DNA from: an uncultured Oscillospiraceae bacterium
GTDB lineage: Bacteria; Bacillota; Clostridia; Oscillospirales; Acutalibacteraceae
Length of the DNA: 5,691 nt
Direction: 5' to 3'
Assembly: GCA_900548085.1 (NCBI GenBank)
Contig: URJF01000096.1
Location: 1 to 5,691 of the forward strand
Shown piece after piece: positions 1-5,691 of the stretch; position 1 is the stretch's first letter; the number at the start of each line of letters is the position of its first letter. Both the position numbers and the translations under genes were made by a program. The notes beneath the pieces were generated by a model. That model saw nothing but the letters and a program-made list of their open reading frames with translations, was not told the origin of the DNA and did not search any database.

Positions 1-1294
1 AGAAATTACAAGAGATATTCCAAATGTCGGCGAAGATATGCTCAAGTACCTTAATGAAGACGGTATTATTCAGGTAGGTGCAGAGGTTCACGCAGGCGAT
101 ATTCTTGTAGGTAAGGTTACACCAAAGGGTGAAACCGAGCTTACTGCCGAAGAAAGACTTTTGAGAGCTATCTTTGGCGAAAAGGCAAGAGAAGTAAGAG
201 ATACTTCACTCAGAGTACCTCACGGTGAGAGCGGTACAGTTGTAGATGTTAAGGTATTTACAAGAGCCGACAGCCGCAACGAACTCCAGCCGGGTGTAAA
301 TAAGGTTGTCAGAGTTTATCTTGCATTAAAGCGTAAAATCAGCGTTGGCGACAAGATGGCTGGTCGTCACGGTAATAAGGGTGTCGTTTCAAGAATTCTT
401 CCTGTTGAGGATATGCCATTCCTTCCTGACGGCACACCGCTCGATATCGTACTTAACCCGTTGGGCGTACCTTCTCGTATGAACATCGGTCAGGTACTTG
501 AGGTTCATCTCGGCTACGCTGCAATGGCTCTCGGATGGAAGATGATGACTCCTGTATTCGACGGTGCTCACGAGGATGACATTCGTGAATGTCTCAAGTT
601 GGCAGATATCGGATACTATATAGATGAAAAAGGCAATAAGGTATATGACGGTAAGGTTCAGCTTACAGACGGCAGAACCGGCGAGAAGTTTGATAACCGT
701 GTAACAGTAGGTTATATGTACTATCTCAAGCTCCATCACCTTGTTGATGATAAGATTCACGCTCGTTCCACAGGTCCTTACAGCCTTGTTACCCAGCAGC
801 CGCTTGGTGGTAAAGCTCAGTTCGGTGGTCAGCGTTTCGGTGAGATGGAGGTTTGGGCACTTGAGGCTTACGGTGCTGCTTATACTCTTCAAGAAATAAT
901 CACCGTTAAGTCCGACGATGTTGTAGGTCGTGTTAATACTTACGAAGCTATCGTTAAGGGCGAAAACATTCCGCCGGCAGGCACACCTGAGGCATTTAAG
1001 GTTCTGTTCAAAGAGCTTCAGGCTCTCGGCCTTGATACAAAGTTGTACGATAAGGACGGCAATGAGGTTGAGCTTAAGCAGGATCTTGACGACGACGGTA
1101 TTCAGCCGGTAGACGAAAAAGCATTTACTACCGTAAACGACTTTGAAGGTCAAGAGGGCTACGGAGTCGTAGACGCAGAGGCTGAAATGCAGGAAGCAGG
1201 TCAGAGTGGTTCTTCTTCTGATGATTTGTTTGCAAATTTCGCAAACGCATTTGCAACAGATGATGACGACACAGACGATACAGACGAAGAATAA
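1..1294 (+). CDS. rpoB: RNA polymerase beta subunit, C-terminal part (5' end outside window)
   Basis: This is the last 430 residues of the beta subunit of DNA-dependent RNA polymerase. The reading frame is open from base 2 to the TAA at 1292-1294, and the true start lies upstream of the window. Near the beginning stands GDILVGKVTPKGETELTAEE, typical of beta. Fragment residues 116-127 are GDKMAGRHGNKG, with the two lysines (fragment K118 and K126) equivalent to E. coli K1065 and K1073 near the active centre. The HARSTG motif (H253, equivalent to E. coli H1237) and GGKAQFGGQRFGEMEVWALE follow, forming the beta C-terminal region that packs against beta'. The spacer between GNKG and HARSTG is about 40 residues shorter than in E. 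coli. The protein ends in a Ser-rich and then strongly acidic tail (SGSSSDD, later DDDDTDDTDEE). The rifampicin-binding region lies upstream and cannot be assessed. No frameshift is seen. The gene is followed by rpoC 72 bases downstream, as in most bacteria. Confidence 0.98.
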   Translation, partial: EITRDIPNVGEDMLKYLNEDGIIQVGAEVHAGDILVGKVTPKGETELTAEERLLRAIFGEKAREVRDTSLRVPHGESGTVVDVKVFTRADSRNELQPGVNKVVRVYLALKRKISVGDKMAGRHGNKGVVSRILPVEDMPFLPDGTPLDIVLNPLGVPSRMNIGQVLEVHLGYAAMALGWKMMTPVFDGAHEDDIRECLKLADIGYYIDEKGNKVYDGKVQLTDGRTGEKFDNRVTVGYMYYLKLHHLVDDKIHARSTGPYSLVTQQPLGGKAQFGGQRFGEMEVWALEAYGAAYTLQEIITVKSDDVVGRVNTYEAIVKGENIPPAGTPEAFKVLFKELQALGLDTKLYDKDGNEVELKQDLDDDGIQPVDEKAFTTVNDFEGQEGYGVVDAEAEMQEAGQSGSSSDDLFANFANAFATDDDDTDDTDEE

Positions 1295-1366
1295 TATATA
1301 ACTTCAACATTATATATGTCACTTTTGACAGACTTTCAATAACTATAGAAAAAGGAGTGCTTCCAT
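1295..1366 (+). other. rpoB-rpoC intergenic spacer with two short inverted repeats
   Basis: This AT-rich 72-base spacer contains an all-A/T inverted repeat, ATATATAA at 1294-1301 and TTATATAT at 1310-1317, with an 8-base loop. Directly after it is a 5-bp hairpin, TGTCA (1317-1321) and TGACA (1326-1330), with a CTTT loop. Neither is followed by a T-tract, so no intrinsic terminator is visible and rpoB and rpoC are probably cotranscribed. The AT stem would be weak in RNA. It could simply reflect base composition. Confidence 0.35.
1351..1357 (+). promoter_or_regulatory. rpoC ribosome binding site
   Basis: AAAGGAG lies 9 bases before the ATG at 1367. It is a near-perfect complement to the 16S rRNA 3' end and supports that ATG as the rpoC start. 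Confidence 0.9.
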
Positions 1367-4300
1367 ATGGATAATAATTCAACTAACGAATTTAGTTCAG
1401 TTCAAATCGGGCTTGCATCACCTGAGCGTATTCGCGAATGGTCTTACGGCGAGGTAACAAAGCCCGAAACTATAAACTACAGAACTCTTAAACCGGAGCG
1501 TGACGGCCTTTTCTGCGAAAGAATTTTTGGTCCTATGAAGGATTGGGAATGTCACTGCGGTAAATATAAGAGAGTTCGCTACAAAGGCAAGGTCTGCGAG
1601 CGCTGCGGCGTCGAGATTACTCGCTCAAAGGTTCGTCGTGAGCGTATGGGCCATATCGAGTTGGCTGCCCCTGTATCACACATTTGGTACTTTAAAGGCA
1701 TCCCAAGCAGACTCGGTCTCGTTCTTGACCTTAGCCCAAGATATTTGGAGAAGGTTTTGTACTTTGCTCTGTACATTGTTACAGACCCCGGTGATACTCC
1801 GCTGGAAAAAATGCAAATCCTTAACGAAAAAGAATACGCAGAAATGCGTGAGAGATACGAGGATGATTTCCAGGCAGGAATGGGTGCCGAGGCCATCAAA
1901 AAGCTCCTCCAGGATATTGACGTTCCTACCCTTCGTGACGAGCTTACAGCAGAGCTTGAGACCGCTACCGGTCAAAAGAGAGTTAAGCTCCTCAAGAGAC
2001 TTGATGTTGTTGATGCTTTCTATCACAGCGGCAACAAGCTCGAGTGGATGATTCTCGATGCAATTCCTGTTATTCCACCTGACATCAGACCTATGGTTCA
2101 GTTGGACGGCGGCAGATTTGCTACTTCTGACCTTAATGACCTTTACAGACGTGTTATCAACCGTAACAATCGTCTTAAGAGACTTCTTGAGCTTAATGCT
2201 CCCGACATCATTGTCCGCAACGAAAAGCGTATGCTCCAGGAATCAGTAGATGCTCTTATCGACAACGGTCGTCGTGGCCGTCCTGTTACCGGTCCAAACA
2301 ACAGACCGCTCAAATCCCTTTCGGATATGCTTAAGGGTAAGCAGGGACGCTTCCGTCAGAACCTTCTCGGTAAGCGTGTTGACTACTCCGGTCGTTCCGT
2401 TATCGTAGTAGGTCCTGAACTTAAAATGTATCAGTGCGGTTTGCCTAAGGAAATGGCTATTGAGCTGTTCAAGCCTTTCGTAATGAAGCGCCTTGTAGAA
2501 ACAGGCGTTGCATCTAACATTAAGTCTGCCAGAAAAATGGTAGAAAAAGCAAACAGAAGTGAGGTTTGGGATGCCCTTGAGGTTGTAATTAAGGATCATC
2601 CGGTTATGCTTAACCGTGCCCCCACACTTCACAGACTTGGTATTCAGGCATTTGAGCCTGTACTCGTAGAGGGCAGAGCAATCAAACTTCACCCACTTGC
2701 TTGTACAGCGTTCAACGCTGACTTCGATGGTGACCAGATGGCTGTCCATGTTCCTCTTTCAGCAGAGGCACAGGCTGAGGCAAGAATGCTTATGCTTGCT
2801 TCCAACAACCTTCTTAAACCTTCTGACGGTAAGCCGGTTGCAGTTCCTACTCAGGATATGGTTATCGGTTCTTACTACCTTACTATGATTAAGGAAGGCG
2901 AGCCTGGTTGCCCTCATACAGAGGTTATCAACGGCGAAGAGATCACAAAGTACAACATCTACCGTGACACAGATGAGGCTATGATGGCTTATCAGGAGGG
3001 CTCTTTGGGACTCCACAGCGAATGTCTCATTCGTTTCACAAAAGAGGTTGACGGCGTAAAGAAATCTCGCCTTGTAAAAACTACTATCGGTCGAGTAATC
3101 TTCAACAGACCTATCCCACAGGATTTGGGCTTTGTTGACAGAACTGTTCCCGAAAATGAGTTTGAGCTTGAAATTTCCTTCGTAGTAAAGAAGGGCGGTC
3201 TCGGAAAGATTGCCGACAAGTGCATACGCAAGCACGGCGTTTCCGTTGCATCTAAGGTTCTTGATGAAATCAAGGCACAGGGCTATAAGTATTCTACAGT
3301 TTCCGGTACAACAGTTGCCGTTATTGACGCACTTATCCCTGAAAAGAAAAAGGAATATCTTGCTGAAGCAGAAGCTAAGGTAGACGAAATCACATATAAC
3401 TACAACTACGGTCTCATCACCAATGAGGAGCGATCCTCAGCAGTAATCAAGGCTTGGGAAGAATGTACCAATAAGGTATCTGACGAGTTGACCGGCAACT
3501 TTGACGGTACTCATAACCCGATTCACATGATGGTAGACTCCGGTGCTCGTGGTAGTACATCACAGCTTCGTCAGTTGGCAGGTATGAGAGGTCTTATTGC
3601 AAATACTTCCGGTAAAACCATCGAAGTTCCTATTCGTGCTAACTACCGTGAAGGTCTGAATATTTTGGAATACTTCATTTCTTCCCGTGGTGCTCGTAAG
3701 GGACTTACCGATACCGCTCTGCGTACAGCTGACTCAGGTTACCTTACCAGACGTCTTGTTGATGTATCTCAGGATGTTATCATTCGTGACAATGACTGCG
3801 GATGCCACGATGGCATAGATGTTTATGCTATCATGGACGGCAATCGTGTTCTTGAGCCTCTTGAGGAGAGACTTGTGGGCAGATTTGTAGTAGAACCTGT
3901 TGTTGATCCTAAGACCGGCGAAGTTCTTATGGATACCGACAGAATGATGAATGACAGCGATGCAAAGCGTATTGCTGATGCAGGTATTACTCATGTCAAA
4001 ATTCGTTCTCTAATTACTTGTAAATCACGCCACGGCGTTTGCCGCAAGTGCTACGGTTCAAACCTTGCATTCAACGAGCCTGTACAGGTCGGCGAAGCAG
4101 TTGGTATCATAGCAGCTCAGTCAATCGGTGAGCCCGGTACACAGCTTACAATGAGAACCTTCCACACCGGTGGTGTAGCCGGCGGTGAGGATATCACTCA
4201 GGGTCTTCCGAGAGTCGAGGAACTGTTTGAGGCAAGAAAGCCTAAGCAGCTTGCTATCCTTTCTGAGATTGAGGGCGATGTAAGATTTGAGGAAATCAAG

Positions 4301-5014
4301 AAGAGCCGTCATGTAGTTGTTTACAATTCAGAGACAGGCGAGGAAAAGAAATATCTTATTCCTTATGGTGCAAGACTTTGTGAGAATATTACAGAGGGTG
4401 CTCATATCGAAAAGGGTGCTGAACTTACAATCGGTTCTAAGAACCCACACGATGTACTTGCTATTCTCGGCGAGGAGGCAGTTTATAATTACCTTATCAA
4501 AGAGGTTCAGTTCGCATATCGTACCCAGGGTGTTGATATCAACGATAAGCACATTGAGGTTATCGTTCGTCAGATGCTCAAGAAATGTACTGTCGATGAT
4601 GCAGGCGACACTGACCTTATCGCAGGTACAATGGTAGATGTTGACTCTGTAGAAGAAGCAAACGATAAGATTGATGAAAGAATTGCAGCAGGCGAAGAGG
4701 GACTTAAGCACGCAACTTATATCCCAATCCTTATGGGTATCACAAAGGCGTCTCTTGCTACTGATTCATTCTTGTCTGCCGCCTCATTCCAGGAGACAAC
4801 CCGTGTTCTTACCGATGCAGCTATCAAGGGCAAGGTTGACCCGCTTCTCGGACTTAAAGAAAACGTACTTATCGGTAAGCTCGTTCCTGCCGGTACAGGT
4901 ATGAGTGTGTTCCGTGATGTCGATGTTGTACCGAGCTACTTCAGCGCTGAGGGTTCGGAAGAAATTTTGAACCTTGAACAATTACAAGAGCTATTGACAA
5001 ACAACCAGCAATAA
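1367..5014 (+). CDS. rpoC: RNA polymerase beta' subunit
   Basis: This is the complete 1215-residue beta' subunit, the catalytic partner of beta. Its length is close to that of other Firmicutes (about 1200) and shorter than E. coli (1407). The N-terminal zinc ribbon has C62, C64, C77 and C80. The switch-2 region GRFRQNLLGKRVDYSGRSV spans about residues 327-345. The catalytic NADFDGD motif is at 450-456, with Mg2+-binding aspartates D452, D454 and D456. The bridge helix runs from about 763 to 800 (EGLNILEYFISSRGARKG and onward to YLTRRL). The second zinc site is C811, C885, C892 and C895. The trigger-loop region holds GEPGTQLTMRTFHTGG, with M929, R930, F932 and H933 matching E. coli M932, R933, F935 and H936. 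It continues straight into DITQGLPRVEELFEARKP, so the large insertion SI3 found in proteobacteria is absent. The conserved C-terminal block ASLATDSFLSAASFQETTR begins at about 1128. The start is supported by an AAAGGAG 9 bases upstream. All key residues are intact. The last codons overlap a promoter -35 element for the next operon. Confidence 0.99.
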   Translation: MDNNSTNEFSSVQIGLASPERIREWSYGEVTKPETINYRTLKPERDGLFCERIFGPMKDWECHCGKYKRVRYKGKVCERCGVEITRSKVRRERMGHIELAAPVSHIWYFKGIPSRLGLVLDLSPRYLEKVLYFALYIVTDPGDTPLEKMQILNEKEYAEMRERYEDDFQAGMGAEAIKKLLQDIDVPTLRDELTAELETATGQKRVKLLKRLDVVDAFYHSGNKLEWMILDAIPVIPPDIRPMVQLDGGRFATSDLNDLYRRVINRNNRLKRLLELNAPDIIVRNEKRMLQESVDALIDNGRRGRPVTGPNNRPLKSLSDMLKGKQGRFRQNLLGKRVDYSGRSVIVVGPELKMYQCGLPKEMAIELFKPFVMKRLVETGVASNIKSARKMVEKANRSEVWDALEVVIKDHPVMLNRAPTLHRLGIQAFEPVLVEGRAIKLHPLACTAFNADFDGDQMAVHVPLSAEAQAEARMLMLASNNLLKPSDGKPVAVPTQDMVIGSYYLTMIKEGEPGCPHTEVINGEEITKYNIYRDTDEAMMAYQEGSLGLHSECLIRFTKEVDGVKKSRLVKTTIGRVIFNRPIPQDLGFVDRTVPENEFELEISFVVKKGGLGKIADKCIRKHGVSVASKVLDEIKAQGYKYSTVSGTTVAVIDALIPEKKKEYLAEAEAKVDEITYNYNYGLITNEERSSAVIKAWEECTNKVSDELTGNFDGTHNPIHMMVDSGARGSTSQLRQLAGMRGLIANTSGKTIEVPIRANYREGLNILEYFISSRGARKGLTDTALRTADSGYLTRRLVDVSQDVIIRDNDCGCHDGIDVYAIMDGNRVLEPLEERLVGRFVVEPVVDPKTGEVLMDTDRMMNDSDAKRIADAGITHVKIRSLITCKSRHGVCRKCYGSNLAFNEPVQVGEAVGIIAAQSIGEPGTQLTMRTFHTGGVAGGEDITQGLPRVEELFEARKPKQLAILSEIEGDVRFEEIKKSRHVVVYNSETGEEKKYLIPYGARLCENITEGAHIEKGAELTIGSKNPHDVLAILGEEAVYNYLIKEVQFAYRTQGVDINDKHIEVIVRQMLKKCTVDDAGDTDLIAGTMVDVDSVEEANDKIDERIAAGEEGLKHATYIPILMGITKASLATDSFLSAASFQETTRVLTDAAIKGKVDPLLGLKENVLIGKLVPAGTGMSVFRDVDVVPSYFSAEGSEEILNLEQLQELLTNNQQ

Positions 5015-5022
5015 GCTATAAT
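4994..5022 (+). promoter_or_regulatory. Perfect-consensus SigA-type promoter for rpsL
   Basis: TTGACA (4994-4999), a 17-base spacer and TATAAT (5017-5022) match the vegetative sigma factor consensus at all 12 positions with optimal spacing. The -35 lies inside the last codons of rpoC, and the -10 begins three bases after its TAA stop. Transcription would start at about 5028-5031 and give a leader of roughly 170 bases before rpsL. The promoter would let the S12 operon be expressed independently of rpoBC. Some readthrough from rpoC is still expected because no terminator is visible. The match is seen directly; activity is inferred. Confidence 0.85.
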
Positions 5023-5027
5023 ATGTG

Positions 5028-5073
5028 ATTGTGTCGGTGGAATTTTGGCAGATTAGCCAAAATGGAACACGAT
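5028..5073 (+). promoter_or_regulatory. Leader hairpin 1, two stacked helices
   Basis: The inner helix pairs ATTTTGGC (5042-5049) perfectly with GCCAAAAT (5056-5063) around a six-base loop, AGATTA. The outer helix pairs 5028-5034 with 5067-5073 (7 bp, one G-U). An asymmetric internal loop separates them: CGGTGGA at 5035-5041 opposite GGA at 5064-5066. The outer helix starts at the predicted transcription start. A stem with a purine-rich asymmetric internal loop is a form often used for protein or ligand binding; that role is inferred. Confidence 0.6.
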
Positions 5074-5085
5074 ATTTTGTAATAA

Positions 5086-5122
5086 ACGTCAAAGGAGTAC
5101 GGCTATCCGTACTCCTTGACGT
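5086..5122 (+). promoter_or_regulatory. Leader hairpin 2, SD mimic and anti-SD arms
   Basis: The 5' arm (5086-5102) and 3' arm (5107-5122) form 16 Watson-Crick pairs around a CTAT loop, with a single bulged A at 5093. The 5' arm contains AAAGGAG (5091-5097), identical to the rpsL ribosome binding site. The 3' arm contains CTCCTT (5112-5117), a perfect anti-SD. It resembles a terminator stem, but the following bases (GCGTATATTTG) are not a T-run, so intrinsic termination is unlikely. No start codon lies at a usable distance from the internal AAAGGAG. Confidence 0.65.
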
Positions 5123-5170
5123 GCGTATATTTGATATTTTTCACGGAAAAATATCAAATGTGCGTATGTC
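5118..5170 (+). promoter_or_regulatory. Leader hairpin 3, long AT-rich stem
   Basis: Bases 5129-5142 and 5146-5159 form 14 perfect pairs around an ACG triloop. The stem continues outward to 5118 and 5170 for 25 continuous pairs in RNA, with all four deviations in the outer 11 pairs being G-U wobbles. The outermost five bases of the 5' arm (5118-5122) are shared with hairpin 2, so the full-length forms exclude each other, while the shorter forms can coexist. Confidence 0.65.
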
Positions 5171-5185
5171 GCACGAATACTACAG

Positions 5186-5192
5186 AAAGGAG
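5186..5192 (+). promoter_or_regulatory. rpsL ribosome binding site, decides a TTG start
   Basis: AAAGGAG lies 9 bases before the TTG at 5202, the same sequence and spacing as the rpoC site. It fixes TTG as the start over the in-frame ATG at 5166 and GTG at 5025, neither of which has such a site. AAGGAG (5187-5192) is complementary to CTCCTT at 5112-5117 in the leader. Confidence 0.9.
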
Positions 5193-5201
5193 AATAAACT
5201 A

Positions 5202-5621
5202 TTGCCTACCTTTAACCAATTAGTTAGAACAGGACGTAAGTCCCATGAAAAGAAGGCTAAGGCACCTGCTCTTTTGAAAGGCCTTAACACAAAGAAGAAC
5301 GTTATGACAGATAACGCTTCTCCACAAAAGCGTGGCGTTTGTACTGCAGTAAAGACAGCTACACCTAAGAAACCTAACTCAGCTCTCCGTAAGATTGCCA
5401 GAGTTCGTCTTACAAATGGTATGGAAGTTTCTGCTTACATTCCGGGCGTTGGTCACAACCTTCAGGAACACTCAGTTGTTATGGTTCGTGGCGGCCGTGT
5501 AAAGGACCTTCCCGGTGTTCGTTACCACATTATCCGTGGTACTCTCGATACCCAGGGCGTTACAGGAAGAATGCAGAGCCGTTCTAAGTATGGTGCTAAA
5601 AAGCCAAAGGCTAAGAAGTAA
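5202..5621 (+). CDS. rpsL: 30S ribosomal protein S12
   Basis: This is the complete S12, 139 residues, a component of the decoding centre of the small ribosomal subunit that monitors codon-anticodon pairing. Starting at TTG gives MPTFNQLVRTGRK, the usual S12 N-terminus. Compared with E. coli (124 residues) there is a 13-residue insertion between the N-terminal segment and SPQKRGVCT, as in Firmicutes. The conserved loops TPKKPNSALRK (from T54) and GGRVKDLPGVRYH (from G97) are intact. K56 and K101, equivalent to E. coli K43 and K88 where streptomycin-resistance changes occur, are wild type. D102 is the residue equivalent to E. coli D89, methylthiolated by RimO in species that carry that enzyme. 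The C-terminus is the usual basic SRSKYGAKKPKAKK. The open frame extends 59 codons further upstream without a stop, but that part is the structured leader and shows no S12 homology. The gene is probably the first of the str operon, with rpsG, fusA and tuf expected beyond the window. Confidence 0.98.
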   Translation: MPTFNQLVRTGRKSHEKKAKAPALLKGLNTKKNVMTDNASPQKRGVCTAVKTATPKKPNSALRKIARVRLTNGMEVSAYIPGVGHNLQEHSVVMVRGGRVKDLPGVRYHIIRGTLDTQGVTGRMQSRSKYGAKKPKAKK

Positions 5622-5648
5622 GCCTAAATTTTATTAAAACCAGGAAAA

Positions 5649-5678
5649 CCGACAATAGTTTATTTATCTATATATAAT
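5649..5678 (+). promoter_or_regulatory. Weak candidate promoter downstream of rpsL
   Basis: TATAAT (5673-5678) is preceded at 18 bases by CCGACA (5649-5654), a 4/6 match to TTGACA. It could give an additional start ahead of the expected rpsG. The surroundings are very AT-rich, so a chance TATAAT is quite possible. Confidence 0.3.
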
Positions 5679-5683
5679 AGATA
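5665..5683 (+). repeat. Short AT-rich inverted repeat after rpsL
   Basis: TATCTAT (5665-5671) and ATAGATA (5677-5683) pair over 7 bp around ATATA. No T-tract follows, so this is not a terminator, and rpsL probably continues into the next gene. The rest of 5622-5691 shows no start codon with an RBS and nothing else I can support. Confidence 0.35.
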
Positions 5684-5691
5684 GCGTAAGC

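Larger units (their letters stand above)
5028..5201 (+). promoter_or_regulatory. Structured 5' leader of rpsL, putative cis-regulatory RNA
   Basis: Most of the stretch between the predicted transcription start and the rpsL start codon can be paired into consecutive hairpins at 5028-5073, 5086-5122 and 5118-5170, plus a small GTGCG/CGCAC stem (5160-5164 with 5170-5174). Several alternatives are mutually exclusive: bases 5118-5122 belong to both the second and third hairpins, and CTCCTT at 5112-5117 can pair with the rpsL ribosome binding site. No hairpin is followed by a T-tract, so control of translation is more plausible than intrinsic termination. Many ribosomal protein operons are autoregulated through leaders, but I recognise no named class here. 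A palindromic intergenic repeat is the main alternative. Confidence 0.55.

Noticed and set aside
389..1153. A 254-codon open frame on the - strand opposite rpoB
   Set aside because: It lies wholly inside a strongly conserved beta coding region. Its product looks like no known family and has no visible RBS; it is a shadow of rpoB codon usage.
1325..1349. TTGACA followed by TATAGA before rpoC as a promoter
   Set aside because: The spacing is only 13 bases, too short for a vegetative promoter, and at the right distance there is only GAAAAA. TTGACA is also part of a small inverted repeat.
1579..4981. Numerous other open frames opposite or overlapping rpoC
   Set aside because: All sit within intact, motif-confirmed rpoC and show no independent start signals or recognisable products.
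5091..5118. AAAGGAG at 5091-5097 as the RBS of a leader peptide
   Set aside because: No ATG, GTG or TTG lies 5-12 bases downstream; the nearest (TTG, 5116) is 18 bases away and buried in the hairpin.
5086..5142. Hairpin 2 as an intrinsic terminator of rpoC or an attenuator
   Set aside because: No T-tract directly follows the stem; the nearest T-run (5137-5141) is about 14 bases away and lies inside the next hairpin.
5025..5201. A 59-residue N-terminal extension of S12 from GTG 5025
   Set aside because: There is no RBS for that start, the sequence has no S12 homology, and the GTG sits at or before the predicted transcription start.
5028..5201. A T-box or a known metabolite riboswitch
   Set aside because: I see no T-box antiterminator motif or other hallmark consensus, and the downstream gene is a ribosomal protein.
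1..5691. tRNA or rRNA genes, CRISPR arrays, insertion sequences, attachment sites
   Set aside because: None seen: there is no repeat-spacer pattern, no transposase, and the gaps are too short for such elements apart from the rpsL leader.

Overview
This is an ordinary core housekeeping stretch: the end of the RNA polymerase beta/beta' operon running into the start of the str (ribosomal protein S12) operon, all on the + strand. The organism is most likely a low-to-mid GC Gram-positive bacterium of the class Clostridia, possibly a gut Ruminococcaceae/Oscillospiraceae type. The support is a beta' of 1215 residues with no large insertion in the trigger loop, an S12 with the roughly 13-residue N-terminal insertion seen in Firmicutes, strong AAAGGAG ribosome binding sites, and mid-range GC with AT-rich spacers. 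The family-level placement is inference.

Layout: the 3' part of rpoB (bases 1-1294, cut by the window edge); a 72-base AT-rich spacer with a strong RBS; complete rpoC (1367-5014); a 187-base gap that begins with a perfect-consensus housekeeping promoter overlapping the rpoC stop and then holds a highly structured RNA leader; complete rpsL (5202-5621) starting at TTG; and 70 bases of AT-rich DNA that presumably lead to rpsG outside the window.

The beta and beta' subunits together form the catalytic centre of RNA polymerase. S12 is a decoding-centre protein of the 30S subunit. Placing the two gene sets in series is conserved in bacteria and couples transcription and translation capacity. The promoter at 4994-5022 would let the ribosomal genes be transcribed independently of rpoBC.

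The only stretch that the genes do not explain is the leader at about 5028-5201. It can form at least three hairpins: a 7+8 bp stem starting at the predicted transcription start, a 16-bp stem with one bulged base, and a 14-bp perfect stem extendable to 25 bp with G-U pairs. The second hairpin has an SD-like sequence (AAAGGAG) in its 5' arm and an anti-SD (CTCCTT) in its 3' arm. The anti-SD can alternatively pair with the real rpsL ribosome binding site. This suggests a cis-acting translational switch controlling rpsL and perhaps the whole str operon. It matches no leader class I can name from sequence alone, and its function is a hypothesis.
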